From Bactrocera neohumeralis (Eukaryota > Arthropoda > Insecta > Diptera > Tephritidae): a DNA stretch of 64,000 bases. The notes below the pieces were generated by a model that searched no databases, was not told where the DNA came from, and saw only the letters and a program-made list of their open reading frames with translations. This document shows, piece by piece, positions 25,901 to 37,506 of the stretch. The translations under genes and the position numbers were made by a program. Position 1 is the first letter of the stretch, and every line of letters starts with the position of its first letter. The DNA lies in the NCBI RefSeq assembly GCF_024586455.1, contig NC_065921.1, positions 4,588,001 to 4,652,000 on the forward strand, given 5' to 3'.

Positions 25901-26475
25901 TTTGTATTCACTAGTACTAATAGTAAGAGTATATCCAACCAAATAAAAAACTAAAATACTAGATACGAAAATCAACTTTGGTTGTTTTTTGCAGATAGAT
26001 AGCTGCAGGAAATGGCATGAAATTCATCTCTCCGTCTCCTATGTATATGCAAATGTTCCTTCTTAGTAACATGCGTTCTGTGCTGGCAGAAAGTACAATG
26101 CAATGCCCTTTCACTTTACTTATATTCTTCGAAATACATATTTACAGACAATTTTTACTTATGTAAAACTAAATTTATCCTATGTTTAAATATCTGTATC
26201 CATATATGTATATTGGACACATTATACACAAGCTTGATGAAAGAAATGCGAGAACAGTTCGATATTTTATTTATTAAGTTTAATATTAAACAGTTGATAT
26301 TTAAGGTTTATTTTTCATAAAAGTTTTATAAAAGTCTGCGGCATGACTGACTGTGTCTTTTTAAAAGTCTCCTTATTCGTTGCGTTTCTTCGTCGCATTT
26401 TCTTGTCTTTTTGAAGTCAGAGCTACATTCGACTGTCAGTACGTTCGTCCAAATCTAGTATTTCCTTTCTTCATT
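22916..26475. other. AT-rich non-coding stretch with CT microsatellite
   Basis: A pure (CT)n run lies at 24863-24879. Nothing else is recognised; the open frames around 24820-25104 overlap on opposite strands and are chance frames. Confidence 0.5.
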
Positions 26476-26479
26476 CCCA

Positions 26480-26590
26480 CATAAATGATCAGTATGACGA
26501 GGTGAGTTTAAATGCGGGTGACTATATGTCTGTCCGTCCATCCGCGCAAGCTGTAACTTGAGAAAAGTTTGTTTTACAAAGTGTTATTTA
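26480..26590 (+). repeat. Fly dispersed repeat fragment (TGTCTGTCCGTCC type)
   Basis: ATAAATGATCAGTATGACGA, then TGTCTGTCCGTCCATCC and CAAGCTGTAACTTGAG are phrases of a common fly dispersed repeat. Another fragment lies at 51095-51285. Confidence 0.65.
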
Positions 26591-26619
26591 TATAAGATAG
26601 GTGATGTCAGTTGTAATAC

Positions 26620-27195
26620 AAAAGACTCATAAAATATAAATCGAATAACTTAAAATGCTTAGCACCAACAACAGACAAAAGAATCTAGGCAAAAAGAAAA
26701 TAACAAAAATTAAAGATACACAAATTGGAATAATTTAATGAAATAAATTGTAGAAGGCCTCAATAAATGTTTATTGTGAGATAAGTGGATTTAGACCACT
26801 TTCTATCCAATGACCAGAAATAAAAAGCAATTGTCTACACTGATGCCAACGCAACTGAAAATCTTTTGTCTGCGAAAAGCCCATATTTCTGGCAATAGAA
26901 AACAGAAATAGAAATTCAATCACGGTACAGCAATTCAAAACAGCGACTAGCAATACCCGTTTCCGCCCATTGGACGATGCCGAAATCAAGCACACCATTT
27001 GGAGAAGCCAAACATAAAAACACATTTGTATATGTGAGCGCTTAGTAAAGCTGGATGTGTGAGGTGGCTAAAAGTAGGCTAATGCCTACAATACGTTTGC
27101 GTTCTATTGTTGCGATTATTTTTTCGGATGTGAAATTTCTTCTGTGTGTGTATCAAAAGGCAGCTGCGTGCAAGCCTAGTTGAAAAAATTGAGTG
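26620..27195 (+). repeat. Old direct duplication, partner of 7010-7985
   Basis: The segment is colinear with 7010-7985, as described for that entry, and more compact. The open frame on the minus strand at 26771-27025 is not conserved in the partner, which argues against coding. Confidence 0.65.
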
Positions 27196-27504
27196 GAGTT
27201 AATTTTGCGCATTTTTATTCCAACAACATCAGTAAGACCTGACAAATTTTTTCCTGAAATTTATTTGTAAGTTCAGAGCTCTCAGCTAATGATACGCAAT
27301 TATTTTCCAATAGAAAATCCTATTACTCCAAAGAGAAAGGGAAGAGTTAAAGGGTTTAGTACAAATTAGAGTGTCAAGAATTTCAAAAATGCACTTTTTG
27401 CTTTTATAGTTTTGGAGCTAAATGCTCTTATATTTAAATAATTTTTTATAATATACTGTTTTTCAAATTTTGTATTAACGCCAGTAAAAGTACCCACCGA
27501 TGTT

Positions 27505-27545
27505 TTGCCTACCTAAAACAGGCTGCTTGCAACGCGCTGATGCTT
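27505..27545 (+). repeat. Short third copy of the 8.8/48.8-kb block
   Basis: GCTTGCAACGCGCTGATGCT here matches GCTTGCAACACGCTGATGCT near 48855, with similar bases just upstream (TTTTGCCT versus TTTTACCT). The similarity fades after about 40 bases. Confidence 0.45.
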
Positions 27546-27734
27546 AATCTCTCTCGCATTTTGTTCTAGTTTTAATGCTTGATGTTTAACAAAGGCATCG
27601 TCGAGATATTCATGACAAATTTTCGCAAAACAAAAGGACATTGACCTCATAAAATATAAACAAAGGGGTCACTGACATCTAAAATGTGAACAAAAAATTC
27701 ATTGAAACCAAAAATCCCAATAACAAAACAAGCC

Positions 27735-27860
27735 GACAAAATTGTTTGAAAATTTATTTTTTGTACGTTTTAAATGACAGCCAGCATAATTTCAAAAGCA
27801 ATATTTATGTTTTTTTCGAAAATGTTAATACAACAACGCTCGAACTATGAAATAAGAATG
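27735..27860 (+). repeat. Left arm of a local inverted repeat
   Basis: The phrase from GACAAAATTGTTTGAAAATT through GTTTTAAATGACAGCCAGCA is almost identical to the reverse complement of 28575-28640. The match continues less well (CGAAAA-G-TAAT-C-ACAACG) to about 27860. The arms are separated by some 650 bases. Neither arm is coding. Confidence 0.8.
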
Positions 27861-28509
27861 TGATCAGAATGCCACCTACTAAATCTTGTCGAAATCGATT
27901 TGTCGGTTACCGAAATATTTTTTTTTTTTTACTTGTAAGCCCTATAGCACTAGCCCACTACCAACTGCACCATTTTCTTTTCTGATAGCAGCACATATTT
28001 CACTGTAATAAGAAGTGGAATTAGTTAGCTGGTAATAAATCCGGCCATTTGACCGCTCAAATTAAAATAGAAAGAGTGGATATAAAGGTCAATAAGTAAA
28101 AACGCTTCCACACAACAGTAAAACCAACAATTTGCGAGATGCTCTTAATAGATGAAGATAAGACAATACAAGCATTTCGGTTGTAATTGTTTTTTTTATT
28201 CGCACTTTTATCTCATGTAGGACCGTTAATGGGTCCTACTGACTTACCAAGGCAATTAAAGCAGAGCACACGGAGCTAAGCGCTGAGGTATGTATTACAT
28301 TTTTTTTGTAAAGACTTGTAATAAATGCAACCCAAATTGTTTGCTATTGTGTATACGAGTTCATAGTACCTGCTGTTATGCACCATCTTTATTCTCCTAA
28401 ATAATTTTGAGTTCTTTGAATAGAAAGCACCCTTTTCTAACTTTGATGAATTCATATTGTTATATCGAGTTTCCAGGCAGAATTTCACAATCAGCTTTTG
28501 CTGCTTCCG

Positions 28510-28640
28510 CCCGTATAATTTTTGTAGCCTTTGGAAATTCGTTGTCGCATTAGCGTTTTCGACAAGACTTAAATAACGTCCTTGAACTTATGCTGGCTGT
28601 CATTTAAAACGTATGAAAAATAAATTTTCAAACAATTTTG
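28510..28640 (-). repeat. Right arm of a local inverted repeat
   Basis: This is the partner of 27735-27860. The best-preserved part, about 70 bases, lies at 28570-28640. The intervening 27861-28509 holds nothing I recognise. Confidence 0.8.
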
Positions 28641-30659
28641 TCGTTGTTTTGTTGTTGTGCGAAAAAGCAGCAATAAAATCCTTTTGGCCCAAGGTACTTT
28701 TATGCTGAATGCACAATAGCTGAAGGCCGCATATTTATTGTTTATTAAAATTTTCTGAATTAGTTCACAATAGTCCACACTATTTTAAAGAAGTGAGGTA
28801 AGCAAATATATGAGCTTTTAGATATTGTTATTGATAAACGTATGTATAGTATACGGATTAGATGGAATATTTGCTTATGGGGTAAAAATAAAAGATTATC
28901 TAGTTTGTGAAAAGCGTGAGAAGGATCGGTTCAAATAAATAAAGGTAACTTAAAATCCTTTTTAGTCATTTAGCCTGTACGATAATACTTGTCATCGATT
29001 TTCGTAAATCTGGAATACGCCAACTTGTACGCATTGAATGGAGGTGAAGAGAAACAAACGTGATCCATATAAAGGACGTAATGGCTTTAATTGCTTTTTA
29101 ATGGCATATCAGTGCTCAGCATCTTCTCTTCTGAGCATTATTCGAACAGTTCTGCACTGTTGGTTTTTTACACGGAGTTCACTTTTAATTAAAAAGATTA
29201 ATGAAACTGTACAACAATACTTCAGCAGACTATTTTGCGCGCTTAAATCAGTAATTGACTTGATGATTTTCTTAATTGGAATACGGATGATGCTCCGTAC
29301 ACTGAAAAAGTTGGGAAAAAGGTAAGATATACACAAAACAGTAAGAAATGAAATGGAACGATCAAAAGGTGAAGAGAAAAATATTTTGCTGTCGAGTGGA
29401 AATATTGCATAAGTGCAAATGAGTTGTATCAGCGGTTTTCCACTTTACCGCCACAAGTTCTTTGGCTGGCCGACAAGCTCTGTGGCTATACCACCGCTTT
29501 GTCATTGAAGTTGTCTCCTTGGTGTATTGAAGTCTTAATGGCGTCTACAGCTGCAATTTGATCCGTGTCATCAATAAAAAATCTTAACAATCAATCAAAA
29601 GATTTATCCGATTATCATCACTCTTAAATATTGACGTTTGCGTCAGCGTCTCCAACGACCGCGTCAAATGCGTACAAGGAATTTCGAATGTTGAAAAATT
29701 CTCCGTTATTTGGTTTTGTATATCTTTTGTCATTTTAAGGAGCAAACTGCGTTTAATTTACATTATTTGAGTTTGCATAAGACAGGACAGTATACGAGAA
29801 TATAAAATTATATGTACAGCTAGAATTTATAGTTATGTAAAAATATATTTCAAAGTATCAATGAAAGGTCGAAATTCTCGGCAGTGCAGCCTCCAAAATT
29901 TTGGTATACAGAATAATAGTTTTGAAAAGTAATATAGAAAATAAGTGCCGTACTATGATTGGCATTGAAATTCTGTGTACCATCGCTTTTGAAGTTGACT
30001 GTGAACTCACATAGCATACCTATATAAGGTATTCATATTTAATGTTCCTAAAGTCACATCATTCATTCCAAAGGGGATGATGAGAATTTCGTGCGAAGAG
30101 GAAACCGCCATAATCAGTGGTGTAAAGAAATATTTTATATCAAAGATCATAATAATGAATCGTTGGCAAACCTCATTGTTATGCACAGCACGGTAATTAT
30201 GCGAGACGAAGGTTAGGAATATTTTTGTGAGTTATGACTGCGTTTATTTCCCAGGAATTGCATAAACGCCTGAGACCGCAGCACTCAAAATTCGAAAATG
30301 TTTTTGGCGTTTATTTTATGCGGAAATTTTCTTCTCTTCGGCTTTTTATTGTTTCATAAATAAAGGGAATTATAATTTTGTTTGCTTTAATTAAGCAATA
30401 ATAGCTGAGAACGATGGCCAAATGGCAAGTCCTTCGTAATATTCTGAAGTAATTATAAAAAAAAGCTTCTGAAAATGCGGAAGAGAAAAATGGTGGACGT
30501 TTATGTAAAGGAGAATTTTTGTTTTGCATCATCACTAAAGTCCCACTTAATTGGGTTTCACGTTAATATTTTAAGAGCATGGAGCTTTTCGATAAAGTTT
30601 CGGAAAAGAAAGAGGCTAAGTTAATTAGTGGGTTTTTGTTTCCATACACCGCAAATGCT
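28641..30659. other. Non-coding, nothing recognised
   Basis: Short overlapping frames occur on both strands (for example 29038-29336) without any domain. No transposon ends were seen. Confidence 0.45.
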
Positions 30660-31020
30660 CACCTGAATTGTTCATTTCCAGTTGATCAAGTTCACATTGA
30701 CATTTACTTGGTGACATCCTGGCACTTTCGCCTTTCAATGCCATCACCGCGAGCTTTCGAAACAGCGTCGTTTCTGCTATTGAATCGAAGCGAGTTGCCA
30801 GCAATTGCCAGCCACACCGCCCCAGCTGCCCTCAGTATATTGATAGCAACCGGTGACAAAGGGGTGGGAGCAGATATGTAGCCAACTTGATTTCGTTCGG
30901 CTAGGAATGGCAAAGGAACGGCATATTATTTCGCCCGGCTAAGAATGCCAAACGAGCAGCTTCTGCGGAAGTGTGAAGCTTTCCGCAGGCATGACATGCA
31001 AATGCCAGTGGCTTAAAAGC
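30660..31020. other. GC-richer island with a 38-base tandem duplication
   Basis: The composition is noticeably less AT-rich than its surroundings. TTTCGTTCGGCTAGGAATGG at 30891 recurs in altered form as TTTCGCCCGGCTAAGAATGC at 30929, a two-unit degenerate tandem repeat of period 38. The overlapping frames (30579-30881 plus, 30704-30913 minus) have no domain. It could be a regulatory element or an old exon; neither is shown. Confidence 0.45.
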
Positions 31021-31179
31021 GCAAACGGAAAGTGAATTTTCATAAAAAGCTGAGATTTTTATTCACCACCACATATTTAATCACCGACAATTCTTTTTGA
31101 CCTTTCGGTATTTCTCTACTTGCATTACCTTATCATTTCCACACTCCTTGGCTTTGTTATCAAGCCGATGCAAGTTCCC

Positions 31180-31510
31180 CTACATCGAAGCTATAAAAAA
31201 GCTCACTGATCAATTTCTAATAGCTTGAATGGTATAAATATATATATATTGATTTTGATCGTCCAGCTTGAATGCCAGCTATGTGGAATAGTGGTCCGAT
31301 CTGAACAATATATTTCGAGAAAGTAACGATAATTTGGATAATAATACATGCTTTGATGGTTCGGCTTGTATGACGACTATATGCTATAGTGGTCCGATAT
31401 CCACGCTGCCAATAAATGAGCAGATTTTCGTAGAGAAAAGGACTTGTGCAAAATTTCAGATCGATATCTCAAATTCGAGAGACTAGTTCAGTTGTCTTAA
31501 TCTCCCTACT
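31180..31510 (+). repeat. Fly dispersed repeat (AGTGGTCCGAT type)
   Basis: The phrases AATAGTGGTCCGATCTGAAC, CGACTATATGCTATAGTGGT, AATGAGCAG and CAAAATTTCAGATCGATATC follow in the order expected for this common fly repeat, as at 6410-6840. Confidence 0.75.
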
Positions 31511-32276
31511 GCATTAATTGAATTGTTGTGCCAAATATCACGTGTTTCAAAGTTAGTTGCTTCGCTTGTGCTGGCAACAGAAAATTAAATTACATTAATA
31601 ATTTAGCTTGCTCTGTTAACTGTTTTTTTGCATTTTATCGTTGGCACCGTACAAAGGATTTTTGGCAATATGGGTTGTCTATATTGCTGCTTACTTGCAG
31701 TTGCAGGTGGTGAGAGTATTGGTTTCAATTCGTTTTTTTTCAACAGTTGACAGTGACAGACAACAGGGAAAGACGTCTACTGGATGTTTTTGTTTCTAAA
31801 TAATTGAAATTATCAAAATCTTAATCGATCGGGTGTTGTTCGCTTTGTGTTAGAAAGATCGAAAAAAGTCTCTACGGTTCTAAACCTTATTATTGGACAG
31901 TTTCATTTAAATGGTTTTAACTTCTTGAGAATTTAAATTTTTGCAGAAACAAATGTCAAATATATGTTTTTGAGAATATTCTCCGAAAATTTGTAGTTCA
32001 TCCGGTAAATAGTTTCGGAGATATGAGTGTATGGGTAAGAATTTCTTAAGTTAGTGTAATCGGCTTCAAAAACATGTTTAATATATTATATCGAAACGCT
32101 GTTTTCAGAGTCAGTGAGCAACATTTCTCTAAATCGTAATGATCAACCAGAAGTTTGCACCAGGGACAGAAAATAACAGTTATTTTATAATTTTTGACAA
32201 AAAAAAATCATTATGAAGGAAAGTTGGGATGTATATGATGATGAGAATTTTTTGTTTGTTGAGAAGTACACAAATA
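31511..32276. other. Non-coding, nothing recognised
   Basis: No gene or repeat is recognised in this stretch, which ends at the TA target of the next mariner. Confidence 0.45.
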
Positions 32277-32830
32277 CTACTGTGATCAAATTGAAAGGTT
32301 AATTTTTAATTTTTACTTCGCGTGTTTTTCGAATCGATAATTTTTTTTGTAAGTTGGTAGTACTGTTAGTGACATCCATGCTGAATTTCACGTCAAAATA
32401 TTCATTAGTATTTGAGATACGCGTCGTTTTGTGAGACTCTAAAAGTGAATTCTTCCATTTTTACTGTGTCTGAATTTATTGAACAAAGAAGTGCGATAAT
32501 GCACCATCTCATACTGCATTGGTTATTCGTGATCATTTCGCCACATTTTCAACTAATATCGTGCCGCAACCACCTCATTCGCCTGATTTACCTTCGTGTA
32601 ACTTCTGGTTATTCGGCAAATTCACATGACCACTCCGAGGATACCGTTTTGACTCAATTGAGGATATAAAAGCTGAATCGAAGATGGCTCTGATGGCTAT
32701 CACGACGGAGGATTTTTCCAAGTGCTATGATGACTGGAAAATTCGTTGGCATAAGTGTATTGCAGCGGGAGGGGATTAATTCGACGGAGATGAAATGGAC
32801 AAAATTCACCTTTCAATTTGATCACAGTAG
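32277..32830 (+). mobile_element. mariner, 554-base deleted derivative with intact ends
   Basis: The inverted repeats at 32277-32306 and 32801-32830 are 30 bases long with one mismatch (starting CTACTGTGATCAAATTGAAA). A TA dinucleotide flanks each side (32275-32276 and 32831-32832), the expected mariner target duplication. The interior keeps the 5' leader and the first about nine codons, then jumps to the C-terminal quarter of the transposase. This is the best-preserved element in the window structurally. Confidence 0.93.
32466..32820 (+). pseudogene. mariner transposase remnant, N-terminus fused to C-terminus
   Basis: The expected start ATG reads GTG at 32466 and is followed by SEFIEQRSA, the usual beginning of this mariner type. 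At about 32494 a deletion joins it to the catalytic C-terminal part: DNAPSHTALVIRDHF with the second catalytic Asp at 32495. The third catalytic position, 35 residues later (32600), is Asn instead of Asp. The typical ending FSKCYDDWKIRWHKCI and AGGD follows. Two in-frame stops occur, one after GKFT and one in place of the Tyr after GGD. The piece covers roughly a third of a normal 345-residue protein and is inactive. Confidence 0.9.
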
Positions 32831-32832
32831 TA

Positions 32833-33674
32833 TGTCGAATTATGCTCTCACATTATATCTCTCATTTCACAGAAAAAAAACTTACTCTTCAACTCCTATT
32901 GTGCAAGATTTATTTAAAACTCCCCGCATAACTATTATTCTGAGAGAAATAAATTAAATTTATGAAATTTACTCATAACGTTCACGGCCCCGGTTTTCAG
33001 AAGACCTTCTTAGATACATTTGTCAAGTAAAGGTGGAAAGAACATAATTTTTCAGTTCCGTTTTTTTATTTTATTTTAAATTTTGTTTGCATCATTCGTG
33101 CAAAGTATTAATAAATTCTTCTGAAATTGCGATAATTAAATATATGAAAACAAATTTTTCTCATCGCCAGACACTTTTTTCGGAAATCCTCCAAGTTTTT
33201 TCACAAGTACATTAAATCCTGGAAATATATTGTCTTTTTTTAATTTAAATAAAATGTATTTAAAACAAAATCATAAAAACGCGTTGCTTCAGGCGTGCAT
33301 CTGGATATGATCCCATAAAAAGTACAGACATTTAATGGTTGATCAATATTACAAAAATTCATTGACGGATTATAAGCTATCTTTTTCTAAATAAATGGTA
33401 AACTATGTAATTATATAATGCTTGCCTATAAAATACTTTGAAATAAATTATAGATATTTTTACTAAAATTAATTATAATTATTTTCAGTTTATTTACCGT
33501 TGCAAAAAATCTTTCACCAATCGCTTCGGAAAAGCAAATCAAAACGAGACTGAAATAAATTTAAACTGCAACGACAACACACCTTCTAAAGCCAAGCCAT
33601 AAAACAACAACATAATCATTACAATAAAGATTTAACGAATTGTATCGAAACTGAAAAAGGAATTTAGTTCGCAA
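32833..33674. other. Non-coding stretch upstream of the collagen/Ig gene
   Basis: The DNA is AT-rich and turns less so after about 33480. It could include the promoter or 5' leader of the following gene remnant, but no specific motif is assigned. Confidence 0.4.
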
Positions 33675-34498
33675 ATGTTTCTGGCAATAAATCAAAGGAA
33701 TGGTCAGGCGGCCAAAAGGCGCAAACAGGAGAACAAAAGACGCGTGGCGGCAGCAGTTGTTACCAAAATTGTTGACGACGAGGCAGAGAATATACACGGT
33801 AGCGTTCTAACAATGCTAGAAGGTGGAACTCAGGCGGAAGCAGAGATGAAAACAGATGCAACAGCATCGGCGGCCAGCTCGACGTCCAGTTTGACTTCCG
33901 ATTCTCATTGACGATATGTTGCTCAATTTTGTAACTGACATCACGACAATAACAGCCGCTGCGAAAACCAAAATTGCAGCAAAGCAAGCGGCAGAGCAAT
34001 CGCAATCGACAGCGAAATGTAAAAAATGCCAACACGCGCTTTCAAATGGTGAATGCCATTAGAAACATTCAAAGGCCTCCGCGTTTTCAATGTCCCACTA
34101 TGGCTGTCGCTGTGAATGAGATTCTGCGAATTAAAGTTTATGCAGCTCTGCATCGACGGCCGCAACTACGACCACATCCAAGTTTAACCCCGCACAGTTT
34201 CAACGCCAAATGCGACGCCACCTACTTCAATGTATGCGGTGTATATGTGCCTAGGTACCCTCGCTCTGGCCGTGGCCACACTGTCGGTGCTCTTCTACTC
34301 GCATGTGCACTCCGTTGCCAGCAACAAAAGCGCGAGAATCAATAGCAAAATGCGCTTGTTCGCTTCGAAGCACGTGCTGCGTGGTATAGTGTTGAGAGTA
34401 CTGGACCAGCGGGAGGGCAAACAAAAAGAGCAGGCAACAAGCGGACACAATGTCATGTTTGGTGGAGCTGAGCTGATCCATAGCCACCAGCAACGGTA
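33675..34498 (+). pseudogene. Membrane collagen/Ig (colmedin-like) gene, transmembrane exon, frame-broken
   Basis: The first part (33675-33911) encodes a basic, Ala/Thr/Ser-rich cytoplasmic-type segment (AAKRRKQENKRR). Its frame then closes. Protein-like sequence continues in a second frame (MLLNFVTDITTITAAAKTK from about 33915) and returns near 34150-34245 (FNPAQFQRQMRRHLLQC). From 34230 the first frame is again open and gives a single hydrophobic span, CLGTLALAVATLSVLFYSHV, followed by SARINSKMRLFASKHVL. The segment ends at a good splice donor (GTAAGT at about 34496). The layout fits the N-terminus of a type II membrane protein. The repeated frame changes point to a pseudogene, although assembly indels are possible. 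Downstream collagen and Ig exons support a colmedin relative. Confidence 0.6.
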
Positions 34499-34611
34499 AG
34501 TAGTGAACTGGAACACCACTGAATTTAACGCTCATCGCTGCCCTGGTGAGTTCATTCTGCAGGCGATGATTAATTGCATTTGTCACACTCAACAATTGCC
34601 TACTTATGGCA

Positions 34612-34700
34612 GGCACCAGCGGGTAACTGCTGTGGTGTTTGCGGTATCTGCCCGCCAGTTCGTGAGAGATATTTGAGAGTGACTAATTTAATTTTTACCC
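34612..34700 (+). pseudogene. Possible small Cys-rich exon of the same gene
   Basis: After a plausible acceptor (TTATGGCAG) one frame reads APAGNCCGVCGICPPVRER, a Cys/Pro-rich stretch of the kind that can precede a collagen domain. The end of the exon and its frame relation to neighbours are not clear, so this is a suggestion only. Confidence 0.3.
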
Positions 34701-34760
34701 GTGGAAAAAGCTGCATCAATGGTGACGTTGGTTGTCCCTTGGAATTGCTAATGGCTTATT

Positions 34761-36380
34761 AAAAAGCTATCAATATTGTGGGTTGCAAAGAGAAATAAAT
34801 TCTGGTTAAATGACTGACTGAAGCGGAAGTTATTTTTGTTTTGCGTGCTAGAAAAAGCAACAAACATTTCTTTGGAAGCTTTTAGCTCCTACCCGCCACT
34901 TAGTGTGACGTCAGTTCTAAGAATAGCAAAAAAAGCCTTCTGAAAAGTTATTTGCAAGCTTAGATTTGAAAGATTCGTCTACCTACGTCTAAAAAACGGA
35001 CTTTTTTTATATTTCTAATAAAAGTTAAGCCGTATAGGTGGACGCAAGCACTATATCAACTTGCTATCATTTATCTTTAAATGCGTTTTACCAAAAGCAG
35101 TTTTCTCGTTTTATTTTGACTAAACTATAAAATATATGTTTGAACTTCCCTAACGCGAAACACCATAGAAAATTTCGAGTTTTGGAAGTAAATTTGTATG
35201 AAATTAGGCTTTTATTGCCAATTCAAAAGTATAAATTATGAGAACTTCGAGTTAAAGAAGTTCAAGTTATGGAAGTTCATCTGTAATTAAATTCTGTAAA
35301 TTGTTGCCGATTTTCAAAACACCTGACTATGTTTAGAATCCTGATTTTTTTGGAAAACTTTTTTCTACTTTCTACAACTATATCGGCATACAACCGAATA
35401 CTAGAGTAAACACCGAAGCCAAACTTACAACTGCATCTTCATTGAAACTCATAAATACTATTAACGAAAATTACATAAAAATAATAAAAAAGTCTAGCAA
35501 AAAGTGTATTGTGACCAGATCAAACCAGAAATCTCTACCGATGTCCCCTGAACACAAAGCATTATATTTAATCACATACATAAACACACAGCAACCCATA
35601 TTTTCAAAAAAAAAAAAAAAAGATTTGAATCGACATTTCCCTAAGTGTTTCTATGCTTAGTTAAATTCTTAAGATAATAACAAAATTTGATGTTGATCGG
35701 ATTAAAATACTTAAAGTTATTTGGTTTCTTGGTAAAAAAGCGTTTAAAACTATAGAGCTAAAAACTATAGCTGAAAATTTTCCTCGCTACTTGAAACTTA
35801 TTTTGATGACCCCAAAGCATGGTTTATCCAAAACACAATCACTTTTTTAAAAATCCTATTAACCACTTAAGTTTCTGCTGCTGAAATCTATAGCTGAGTG
35901 GTGTATTCACGGTAGCGTCCAGTGAGGATTTTTGGAAAAAAAACTTAAATTTCGAAAAAGTTTAAGAATTTATCAATGAAATTAAAAAATTTTGATCAAA
36001 TATTATTTGTAGTTTTTAAATCTGTTTAAAGTTGGTTCTAGTGGGAGGAGGCTAGTCAATTATTCAATCAAAAATTATGTTAAGCTGCTCTCACGTGGTG
36101 GTCATAACTTTATTTTATGTATGGTAAACTATTTTAATGATCCAGGCAAATTGTTTTATACACAAGAGTTCCATTTTGTGTGCGCACGAAATAAATAAAG
36201 TTCTCTTCAAAACGCCTTGAAGACAAGTGTGTTAATAAGCCCCCTTTTATCTTTATTAATTTACTCTCAATAAATGCAAATATTTGCAGTTTTCAAGCAA
36301 ATTTCATCGAGTTTGTTTAATGTTTATAATTGAACCTCGCTAAATACACTTCAGTATTGCCATAAAATGCCATATATTTT
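34761..36380. other. AT-rich stretch, probable intron
   Basis: No exon is recognised. A poly-A tract lies at about 35608-35622. The position between two exons of the collagen/Ig remnant makes this intronic if the gene model is right. Confidence 0.45.
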
Positions 36381-37067
36381 GGGTAGACGAAAAAGTCTTT
36401 TCATATTTCTAGCCAAACTTCAACCTTTTAGTTTATATTTATAATGAACATTAATGAATCAAATATGTACTATTTCAGTCGACCACCCTTTGCTATTTTT
36501 CTGCTAGATACATTATTCCATTAGTGTAAAACTTTTTCAGGTTTCTCCTCGAAAAACTTCGACAAGTAATTTTCACAGGCTCCTCTTGAAGCCAACTTTA
36601 AATGCCAAGAAAATGGTAGTCCGAAGGTGCGACATCAGGGCTATATGGTGGATGTATCAAAAATTCCCAGCCAAGCTCACCCAGTTTCTGCCAAGTCATC
36701 AAATATGTGTGTGGTCTAGCGTTGTCCTAATGGAAGACGAAGCCCTTTCTGTTGATTAGTTTTGGCCGTTTTTTTGGATTGCTTGCTTCAATCTTATTAG
36801 TTGTTGACAGTAAAATATACAATCAATCGTTCGACCAGGTTGGAGCAGCTCGAAGTAGATTATTCCTTCCCAATCCCACCAAACATTCAGCATAAGCTTT
36901 CGAGGCGTCAATCCTGGCTATGCGACCATTTGTTGAGCTTCCCCACGCTTGGACCATGATCTTTTTCGCACATTTTATACAAAAATTTCTTCATTATTTT
37001 CACTTATTTTTGAACAGCTGTAACTTTTTCAACTTTTCCGATACGAAATACTTTTCCGACTTTACTA
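36381..37067 (-). mobile_element. mariner relic (GGGTAGNCGAAAAAGTCTTTTC family), copy 1
   Basis: The end at 36381 reads GGGTAGACGAAAAAGTCTTT, and a diverged inverse is visible at about 37040-37067. On the minus strand a transposase remnant reads SENNEE near 37000, then jumps by deletion to EAQQMVA(stop)PGLTPRKLML and NVWWDWEGIIYFELLQPGR. The second catalytic block, with Gln replaced by a stop before DNARPHTYLM, lies next, followed by HPPYSPDVAPSDYH. The second and third catalytic Asp are present with 34 residues between them (the D,D34D spacing of mariner). The first lies in the deleted part. It sits inside the intron of the collagen/Ig remnant, on the opposite strand. Confidence 0.9.
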
Positions 37068-37506
37068 ATTAATCAGCAGGTGTGTAGGTATGAAATTTAC
37101 TGCAGAGACTGCCTGCTTATTAAATCGATTTTACTCAATTTTTCATACCCTTACAGTAAACTGTATAACTTTGCATCGCCAATAAGTCTTCGTGGCATCG
37201 AAATCATCCGCTCAGCAATAGTAAGTGCTTGAAATATTCAATATCATCAGGCTGGAGCTGATTATCAGCTCGAAATTTTATTGCTGAGCGCTTTTCTGCA
37301 ACTTGATTTCTCTGATTTCTTGTCCAAACGGTGCTTAAACACACACTTTGGTAGTTCAACTCCTACGCTGCCGTGAGTGTGGTTTGATGCCTGTGCTTTT
37401 CCATTTACACCTTTTTGCTTTCGGTACCACTGAATGTTGTTGCAACGCGCTTACTTGCTTTGCAGTCCTATTGAACTCACTTATTGGTTTGATTTTCTCT
37501 CTTTAG

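Noticed and set aside
29038..29336. A 95-codon plus-strand frame with hydrophobic parts, opposite a 75-codon frame
   Set aside because: It has no domain, no conservation evidence, and antisense overlap typical of chance.
33760..34616. Overlapping minus-strand frames of 74 to 121 codons
   Set aside because: They lie opposite the transmembrane exon, have no domain, and arise from its higher GC content.
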